From contig JAJEKV010000001.1 of NCBI GenBank assembly GCA_021234155.1, positions 16,251,491 through 16,315,490 of the forward strand: a stretch of 64,000 nucleotides of DNA, given 5' to 3'. Within the stretch, counting starts at the first letter, position 1. Every line of letters starts with the position of its first letter. The notes under the pieces are model-generated. The model saw only the letters and a program-made list of their open reading frames with translations. It made no database searches and was not told the DNA's origin. Source of the DNA: Isoetes taiwanensis (Eukaryota; Streptophyta; Lycopodiopsida; Isoetales; Isoetaceae). Below, one piece after another: positions 56,179 to 64,000 of the stretch. The translations under genes and the position numbers were made by a program.

Positions 56179-58112
56179 ATCCTCTGGAACCAAGAAAAAG
56201 CATTGAAGGTAAAATGCATAATGTGCATATAGAGGAATTAGAAACAGAACTATCTGAAGTTGAGAAATTAAAAGCAAAGAAGAAAGCAACTCATGTAGCA
56301 TATATGGAAGAAGAAATGGAATAAAATGAAATGAAATGTTTTATAAAATCACGTCTATGAGATCATTAGGTCTAGAAAACATTCTGCAAGATATTTTACA
56401 AGTATATCATTGCTATATCGCTGCTATTACAAGAGAAGAGCAAACTGAACATCGGTTACCATTTGCCTGGTAAATAGTAGCGTGATTAAGGATTCTGTCT
56501 AGAATTTAGATATTTTATATCTTTGATTGTTATATTTCCTCATGATGATTGTTCATGCCATTAATAAATACAAAACTATGGTTGGTGCCATACTTGTTTA
56601 ATATTAATGGATGAATTTGGCAATTTTAGATTGGTGTCTAAAAAAATTGCAAGCAGTAATTGGTGCTACTAGTGGAGATTGATGAAACCCAAAACTCTAA
56701 TAAACTTCACCCAATCATCGTATTTAGAAGTTAAATCAAATTAGCATAACCTTAGGCCTTGATAATTATGGTACATCCCCATAGGTTAATTTAAACCTTT
56801 CAATACCTATCCTGAATCTTTAGCCTCAACAAATGTGATAATCATGAATAGTTGGTTGTGACGGGCCTGGCCAGTTAACCTCTCGGTAACTGGAGATCCC
56901 ATCGATCTCTACCGTTGGATCTACTTAACCTTAGGAACTTAAGAATTGATACATGCATACTTAGGTAAAGAATTTAATCTTTATACATGCTCTAAGGTCC
57001 CAAATAAAATTATACTTGCCATTACTCAGCAAAACTTCACACAACACCCAAGCTTTAAAATAATGTTAACTTCAATCCCATATATAATAACAATAATAGT
57101 CAAGTTAATTGAACAGCAATCCACACGCATCTACCCTCGCCTTTCCGAAGCTTGGCTACTCTCTGGAGCGTCTTGCACCTCTGCTTACACCATTAACCAC
57201 GGGGTTAGTCACACGGACTAAGTGGGGATCGGGGATCTAGATCATATCTAGCATTAATAACCACAAAGCATTAACTTAGAACAATAACGTAGCCTTACCA
57301 TAACCTTGCCCCTGCAATCCGAGTAATTAATCCAACAAGCATAACAACAATGCATAATTTTACCAAGCATAGCCATTGCAACTTGATTCCAACATTGAAA
57401 AACTACATATACAATAGCCAAGCAACCAAAGCATCAACATTGCAACCAATATTCCTCTGGGTCTGAGCAAGGTCAACTCGGCTGATCAGGCCAGTGACAT
57501 AGAGGGGGGGTAACCACGTGTGTACACACCCGTCCACGCTGCGTTCAGCATTGGAGGGCCACTTAACTGGGCATGACGTTGTACCATACAGTACCAACGC
57601 CCGATGTTCCAATAATAGCATTTACATAGCACTGTGCAAAAATCGTGAGTCTAGACCATCGCACCTAGACTCCGGCCCCAGAGGCCTATATCAAAGAATT
57701 ACACCATAGATAAATTCTTACAATTCATTAACATCGTAACACATGCCTTAACAAGTTCAACGTCAATTAAATTCCATAAGACACACTTTATGTAGCAAGA
57801 AAAGTCCAACCATAGCCTTAATAATGCAAATGCAACCATCACTACTAAATTAAAACTAGACGTTTACATCTTTCAAAGATTCACTAACAACAAGGTCACT
57901 AACTATATTTAAGACTATAATAATGAAGGATGGATTTCAACCATGTGGTAATCATCAAGAAATGAATAGATAATGCAAAAACTAGGAATCATTGTTTGTG
58001 ATTTTGGATGCAGCTAAATTTTGAACAATATTGACGCTAGGAATATTCATGTTCTTACAAAGGGAATAAAAATCATGAATACACACCTTAAGGGGACGAC
58101 CCCAAGAAAAGG
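56179..58112. other. Unassigned stretch
   Basis: AT-rich with a GC-richer island at about 57480-57690. I see no gene. The island (ACCACGTGTGTACACACCCG) could be part of an LTR in reverse, but no second copy was found in the window. Confidence 0.35.
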
Positions 58113-58631
58113 ATAAATTCTTAGTTATCCATGTGCTTGAACACAATACTCACAAAGTAATATAGAGTCAAACTATATGCGAGTCTTAGCCATGTTGTGA
58201 AACAAACATGGTGTAGGGTACTGTAATTTGACCTTCCACTCCAAGTCAGCATAATAGTGGTCCTGAAGAACAAAAATTAAAGTAGATAAATTCTTAGTTA
58301 TGCATATGGTTAAACACAATACCCACAAAATAATGTAGAGTCAAACCATATGCGAGTCTTAGCCATGTTGTGAAACAAACATGGTGTAGGGTACTGTAAT
58401 TTGACCTTCCAATCCAAGTCAGCATAATAGTGGTCCTGAAGAACAAAAATTAAAGTAGATAAATTCTTAGTTACGCATATGGTTAAACACAATACCCACA
58501 AAATAATGTAGAGTCAAACCATATGCGAGTCTTAGCCATGTTGTGAAACAAACATGGTGTAGGGTACTGTAATTTGACCTTTCAATCCAAGTCAGCATAA
58601 TAGTGGTCCTGAAGAACAAAAATCAAAGTAA
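58113..58631. repeat. Tandem array, 173 bp x 3
   Basis: Units start at 58113, 58286 and 58459, each opening ATAAATTCTTAGTTA and containing GCGAGTCTTAGCCATGTTGT and GGTCCTGAAGAACAAAAAT. Copies 2 and 3 differ at only a few bases, copy 1 a little more. It ends where a partial fourth unit fails. Confidence 0.93.
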
Positions 58632-58679
58632 AGTACCATTATTCTTATCGTTTTTTCGTGCTGGGTTGTAACTCTTTTG

Positions 58680-59030
58680 TCTAAATTTATTCTCGCTGAT
58701 ACCGAGGTCTAGACTTGCACAAGGTACCAAATTGGCCCCAATTGTTGCCATACTGGAGTTAATTATTTGTCCTAATTGTTGTTGCAAATTCGTTATTGTT
58801 GCCCCAAGAGCAAAAGTTGGCAAAAAATCCAATGGTTATTAAGCCTTTAAAAAAGAATATAGATATGCTAGCTTTATTTATCTTAGTAAGATATCTAGAA
58901 ATGTGTCTATTCACGCTAATATCTTTGTCTGAGAAAGGTCTAGACCTGCATAATGTACGAGTTTGACCTAATTGTGCCCTAATGTTATTGAGCATTTGCC
59001 CTAATTGTTGTTGCAAGCTGGTAGCATAAT
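58680..59030. repeat. Direct duplication, about 110 bp, 230 bp apart
   Basis: The first copy (about 58690-58797) has GGTCTAGACTTGCACAA and CCTAATTGTTGTTGCAA; the second (about 58907-59025) has GGTCTAGACCTGCATAA and CCTAATTGTTGTTGCAA. Similarity is moderate. The second copy runs up to the receiver-domain fragment. Confidence 0.75.
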
Positions 59031-59159
59031 CCTATTGTTACTATTACAGCTCATGCTCTAAGCACTGATGAGGAAAGATGTCTACCTGCTGGTATGGATG
59101 CGTATTTAACAAAGCCCATTAATTACGAATTATTAGTGAAACAATTGAGGGACTTGTGA
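59028..59159 (+). pseudogene. Response-regulator receiver domain C-terminus (hybrid histidine kinase fragment or exon)
   Basis: A clean 44-codon frame ending at its own stop: [20 protein letters not shown] then [20 protein letters not shown]. This is the beta4 to alpha5 part of a REC domain, with the switch Thr in TITAHA and the invariant Lys-Pro of LTKP. REC domains take phosphate from histidine kinases on an Asp; the Asp-bearing half is not here. The [11 protein letters not shown] wording fits receiver domains fused to hybrid kinases more than stand-alone plant ARRs. It could be the last exon of a host gene (an AG lies just upstream at 59021-59022) or a captured piece. A possible second trace (ATNRIMTRKMLKAHG, 59698-59742) lies 0.55 kb downstream. 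Confidence 0.75.
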
Positions 59160-61100
59160 AGAGAGGGCATGAGAATCCCCATCAAAATATACCATTCCCC
59201 CCTCAAAATATAAAGAAAAGATGAGAAAAAAACAAAAAGGCCACATGGTAAAAGCTTATTGGCAAGGCAAATCCGTAGGAATGACATAAATTATCCCCTG
59301 TTTCCTAAGCATGGGATGATGTGTGTCGATCGACTATAAGCGGGTATATTTTGCTCGGGTTCTCACAATTGGGAACGCTTTCATCCCGTGACAAAAGGGC
59401 TTATGGATTGAGCCGCGAGCAAAAGCGAGGTTCCAATATCTTTGGGAGGATTTGGATCTTTTGTGGTGGTTGAAGCTCGATCATGTATGAGCAAAAGCAG
59501 TTATATTGGGTACTCTTGGCGTAGATCGAAATCGTTGTCTGAAGGTGCTCTTTTGCATCATTTGTTATGATACTGATGATATATTTTACGCCAATTCTAT
59601 GCCTGAATGGCTCTTCAGCTTCAGTTAGCTGTAAGGATCAACTTCCTCTTCCTTCATTACGCAACTCCATCTCCAGTCTATCTCCTAGATTTTGCACTGC
59701 TACAAACCGGATAATGACCCGAAAAATGCTCAAAGCTCATGGAATATTTTCTTGTAGCCTTCTCCGGGTGTACACGAAGAATCTATTGATTTTGCTAGAA
59801 GGGTTTTAGAAATGCGGGATTGGAGATGAAGAGTATGCTCCTCGTCATGTTTGAGGAGAAAGAGACCGGTTGAGCTTTGGGCGAGCAAGGAAGGAGCTTT
59901 TTTCGTTGCTCTTTTACTACGAATTACTCATCTGCGGTTTACGCACGGAAGGCCAAGTTCTACTTAAATGGGTTGTGATTATTTGTGAATATGGAGGTCC
60001 AAACGGTGAACCCACCGGGTTAAAGATCGATTTAACAAAGAGAAATATCGATGCTTCAGAGCTCAAAATGGGAGCTTGTTCGCTGGTCGATCAATCACTT
60101 CTTGCTTTGCTAAGAGGTCGAATACCTATCTATGGCGCCCGTTTGTTCATATTTATCCAAGACCGATATTTAACTAGATACCGCCAATGAAAAGCTTCAA
60201 CGAAATTTGAAATCTTTGCTTTATGAGGAACTATTTGCAAGAACCGAGAGAGCAAGGTAAGAAAGGTTACCTAAATATGGCCGAATAGGTTTCCCAAAAG
60301 ACTTGCGCAATTTAGGGCTGGAGGAGCTCTCCTCTTATATATACCTCAATCCAAGTTTTAAATTGGTCTAGGTCGGCCGCGGACAAATTCCGGATGTCTA
60401 GATTTCATGATTTAGTTCTTTGCCACACAAATCCGGAAGTCGAGGCGACTAAAGCCTTAACCGACAAGAAACCTCCATCCTCTCCTCTCATTATCTACAC
60501 GCGACCATCGATCATGATTGTCTTCCACGATCCCAAGATGTGTCCTCCCATGTAACCAAACTTCTCAACGCTGCCCGAATGACGTGTCGTCAAATGGTTC
60601 TCGCCAAAATACGTGTCAGTTAAAGGCAAGTTTAGATGACGGCGTAGAACAAAAAGAAAAGAGAAAGAAAAATTACAATGTGATTTATATATGTTTTGAT
60701 AATAATGGTTTAATCTATAACATTAACTATCGTTATGCTTCCCGTACCAATTTCCTCCATACACAACACATGTGCTTGGTATTTTACCCCTCTTTATATT
60801 AAATAATTCCGAAGGATTTAAAATCGTAAACCCCTGCTCCCTGGAAATTCCTCGAATTTCCAGTGTGAGTTTTTTTTTGGTATTTTTTACCCAAGGGTTT
60901 CCTGGCGGCGCCGCTTACAGCCACTACAGACAAAACATTAATACAAATTTTCCACAAAGTTTTAATCTTTCAGATACATACCTATTCAAAAGAGTCTTTT
61001 ATTCCATTCATCAAAACAGAAGCTGTACAATGCGGGCTATGCATGAATGTAACAAATCTGTACCCAAAATGCACGCCATAGCTCCGGCAAAGAATAATCG
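59160..61100. other. Unassigned stretch right of the receiver fragment
   Basis: Frames at 59567-59809 (80 codons), 59870-60190 (106 codons) and 60518-60802 are open but match nothing I recognise. The 106-codon frame contains ICEYGGPNGEPTGLKIDLTK and could be an exon remnant. No RNA gene seen. Confidence 0.3.
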
Positions 61101-61175
61101 TTAAGCTAAATCTCAAAAGCAATACTCGATATATGATAGAACCGTAAAAAAATCTCTGTATACGGAAAGGAACGC

Positions 61176-61385
61176 TCAATTTCGCACTGCGAAAATGGAA
61201 GCGACAGCGGCGCCGTCGATGAAAAGCAGAGAAGGCACAGAAACAAAGGCTGCTCCGACATCAGGGGCCGGAGCAGGGGAAGAAGCATCGGCTTCTTGAG
61301 CAGAAACAAAGACCATTTCGCAGATCAAAAGGGCCACAACTACGGCAGCAAAGCTGAGGAAAATAGATGCTCTGTTTCCGGCCAT
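61176..61385 (-). CDS. Arabinogalactan peptide, GPI-anchored type (69 aa)
   Basis: Starts MAGNRASIFLSFAAVVVALL. A signal peptide is clear at about residues 1-29, with cleavage likely after VFVSA. The mature core is only about 15-20 residues (QEADASSPAPAPDVGA) with the Ser/Ala-Pro dipeptides that are hydroxylated and decorated with arabinogalactan. A hydrophobic C-terminal tail (VPSLLFIDGAAVASIFAV) fits a GPI-attachment signal. Size and layout are those of plant AG-peptides, cell-surface proteoglycans. Single exon. A longer frame on the same strand (61446-61261) overlaps but lacks this layout. The upstream region (61386-61560) holds the likely 5' UTR and may have an intron. Confidence 0.78.
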   Translation of the reverse strand: MAGNRASIFLSFAAVVVALLICEMVFVSAQEADASSPAPAPDVGAAFVSVPSLLFIDGAAVASIFAVRN

Positions 61386-63079
61386 ATCTGGAGCAAATTA
61401 GAGCTTTCGGAGCTCTGTTTACCTTACTTTTGTGCAGCGCCTTCATCTAGAACCAAATCCTTGAAAAAAGCAAGAACAAAATTAGAAAGAAAAAAAAAAG
61501 AACGAAAAACCAGCAACAAAACATGCCTAACGTCGCCCCGGCATCCCTGCTTACCACTGCGGCAGAAATGGCGCCCAGCGCCAACACCTACGCCAAGATC
61601 GCCGGACCTCCGCCATCGCCGGACCTCCGCCATCGCGAAACAGAGGAGAGAGAAAAAAAAATGGTGCACGGAATTTCCGGGAGCAGGGGATTACGGCTGG
61701 GAGCCGCCTAATGCCGCTCGCGGGCGGCACCGCTGCCGGTTTCCAGCCGGAAACCCCTCAAAGGGGGCGGTTCCCTAGCACATAACTAGCTAGCTTGTTA
61801 GGCTACTCATGTCGTAATAACTTATAACCATTAGCATAAACCCTCCTTAAGGCCTCAATCTTTGATAATTTCGAGCCCAACTCTTGCTCCAACCCAACTT
61901 TAATAATTTAACTTTAGCCTTAATTTTTTTAAAGCTTAACCCTTATTTTATCACAACCTTACTAACAAACTATTTAATTGTTAACATTTCTCCTTATTTC
62001 TAACCTAACGTCGCGTTTAGAAGCGACCTCGACCTGCGGCTGCTGGGTTGGCCTCGGTAGTCCGAATCAACCAGGGAAGCACATAAAACTTCCCGTTTTC
62101 ACTTATAGATTTCTGGATCATTTCGGCCTGCTTGTGGCATGATTTGGTTGGTTTCAGGTCGGTTCCTGGCCACCAGGATCAGGTTATTCACAGCCAAAGT
62201 CTACTCCAATCCTCCGGATTTTGCATTCTTTCCACATTTCGGCCTTCCTAAGGCCCAAATCGGCCCATTTCAGGGCGATTCCCATACTTTTCAGACATTT
62301 CCATTCGACAAGATCATGCCGACTCTGCATGCTGCATGCAAGAGAAATTCCACTGTCTTTGCTAGTTCTGGCTTCATCACTTAATTTTAACCCATTCTTA
62401 TTCAAACATCCTAACCAATCTAACCCATCCCAGCTTCCTCTACCACGGATTACAGTCACACCTCTTACTATTACCATGATGGAAATTTCAGAAAAATATT
62501 CAATTTGTCAATATTAAAGAATCACTATCCATGCCGTGCGTTCATGTTAACAACCATGCTCATACAATCCAATTCTATTCCCAGGCTAGATACATAACCA
62601 CAAATTTAAGCAAGCACATAAATGCTACACTAGAAAACCCCAGGTGTAAGTCTTGATCCCCACCTGGAATCCCCCTTACTTCCTCTGCACTCCAACATGC
62701 TCCCAAAGTATTGCTCACACCTTGCTCCTTCAGCAATTCGACTGCAATCTATCGCCTTCCAAATGCTTCACGCTGTACTTGTATTTATTATTAATCACCA
62801 GTATATTTATCCGTATAATCTCTACATATACGATATATATACTCTGCATGCATAGTATTTTAATTATTATTCCTTTGCATCCTTTAATAAAATAATTCCA
62901 CAATGTACCTCAAAATCCTAGGTCCGTTACTTGGTGCTATTTATGAGACCATTAATTTAAACTTGAACCTAGAAACATATTGAGTTGGTGCTCAAATACG
63001 CGAATTAAATTGGTGCTTAATTCGTTTATGGACACAACTGAGAACAACTGCCTTCAGAAAGGAGGAATTATTATGGATA
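61386..63079. other. Upstream of the AG-peptide gene and unassigned DNA
   Basis: 61386-61790 is GC-rich. It includes a 17 bp tandem duplication (GCCGGACCTCCGCCATC, 61601 and 61618) and small stem-like GC repeats (CCGCTCGCGGGCGG near 61713). An overlapping plus-strand frame (61296-61778) is probably chance. From 61790 to 63079 the sequence is AT-rich, with no gene seen. Confidence 0.35.
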
Positions 63080-63659
63080 TGTTAGCTCAGGGGAGTGGGC
63101 TTGAACATTAGTCTTGGTGGACTAGCATGGGTGTGCAAGATTGGTGAATTAATGGCAAGGCAAGGTAGTTAAATTGGCAAAGACATCTTATATTAGTGGT
63201 GGTTAAATAATATCTTATAAGATATTATTTAATGGTTAAAACATTATAAGACTTTGACTAAAATAGGTAGAGCCATAATTGGAAAAGGGGCAGCGATCTT
63301 TTTGAAAAGGGGCCAGCTTCGGATATATAGAGGTTGCATCGAATCTTCAACCATTCAGTTTCCGGATATTCTTCAATAGGCTGCTACAGTCGGATTTGCC
63401 TGCGACCAACTCCACCCTTTAAGCCAATCGAATTCTTCTTACTGGAAATCCTGATCCTTGCTTGGAGATTTGCGATTGCCTTCTGCCTTGCTGTTAATTT
63501 TGCCAGATCTTAACACTGTTGGCCCAGTTGGGTGGTGAACTGCCATTAATTGTCTTTTATCTTGGATCTTCCTCTAGTTTTGATGAACTAGAGCCAGATC
63601 ATTCCGCGTTATTGGTGTAACTCATAATAAATAGGAGCTATGAGTGCGAACTGGGATCA
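63080..63659 (+). repeat. Possible LTR (580 bp) at the right end
   Basis: Begins TGTTAGCTCAGGGG after a purine-rich AGAAAGGAGGA, ends GGGATCA, has a TATA-like GGATATATAGAGG at 63318-63330, and is followed 9 bp later by TGGCGCC (63668), which resembles a primer-binding site. No second copy is in the window, so this is tentative. Confidence 0.35.
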
Positions 63660-64000
63660 AAAACTGGTGGCGCCAAAAGTGGCCTAGGATTAGGTTTTAA
63701 TCTCTTACGCATTGGCTACAAGAGGGTGTGTTCATGTGGCAGATCACCTATAGGGTGAAGCCATATGGAACCCTCCTAAGGTTGGTTAAGTTATATAATT
63801 TACTTGACCATGCCCCATATTTGGTGCATACAAGTCTACCAATATAGATTTATATGGTGGCATGGCCCAGAATATACATATTTATATTGTATATTCTAGG
63901 GAAACGTCATAACAATGTTACAATTCGAGAGAAGTGAACAGAATCTTTGTAAGCACAATCCTAATATCAGAAAAGTCAACCTCCAGCTAACCAAGAGACT
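63660..64000 (+). other. Sequence right of the possible LTR
   Basis: Contains TGGCGCCAAAAGTGGC (63668-63683), a primer-binding-site-like word, then AT-rich sequence without a visible gene up to the window end. It would be the leader of an element that continues outside the window. Confidence 0.3.

Noticed and set aside
58113-58631. CRISPR array
   Set aside because: The units are contiguous 173 bp tandem copies without short repeats and unique spacers, in a plant genome.
61296-61778. 160-codon plus frame across the AG-peptide gene
   Set aside because: It is antisense to a well-supported small gene and is a Lys/Arg/Pro-rich chance frame in GC-rich sequence.

Overview
The window looks like a transposon-rich stretch of a land-plant nuclear genome. 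A fern is the best guess, by inference: fossil pentatricopeptide-repeat (PPR) genes of the plant organelle type, a plant XB3-type ankyrin/RING ubiquitin ligase, a plant arabinogalactan peptide, and a dense mix of chromovirus, LINE, CACTA and foldback elements. No bacterial or viral operon logic is present. Only two host genes look intact: an 8-exon XB3-like E3 ligase (32733-34550, minus) and a small arabinogalactan peptide (61176-61385, minus).

Layout. 371-24801 is a very large broken Ty3/gypsy chromovirus. It has a 1.57 kb 5' LTR, a primer-binding site for initiator Met tRNA, gag, protease, reverse transcriptase, RNase H, integrase, a chromodomain, a polypurine tract and a 3' LTR that stops about 0.54 kb early. 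Its 21.8 kb interior is swollen by two things. The first is a 12 kb block (about 2377-14420) made of two diverged PPR-gene-bearing units, the second of which is split by a CACTA transposon with a TAT target duplication. The second is a 3.5 kb stretch upstream of gag (14693-18248) with several long unrecognised same-strand open frames and, between them, a decayed histone H3 gene (about 15515-15895).

24802-32700 holds a foldback element, two minus-strand LINE fragments and a striking 1.5 kb homopyrimidine minisatellite. The E3 ligase follows, then about 5 kb of unassigned sequence with two hairpin motifs. 39700-52270 is a nested nest: a near-complete minus-strand LINE, a gypsy protease fragment, a minus-strand LTR element carrying a long coiled-coil ORF but no visible pol, and two plus-strand LINE copies. 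52930-64000 holds a gag fragment, a 110-bp-arm inverted-repeat element, a 3 x 173 bp tandem array, a two-component receiver-domain gene fragment, the arabinogalactan peptide gene, and a possible LTR at the right end.

The best candidates for something undescribed are the chromovirus with extra upstream ORFs and an embedded histone H3 fossil, the PPR block with repeated poly(T) boundaries, and the pol-less minus-strand LTR element. All calls rest on reading the sequence by eye, with no database search.
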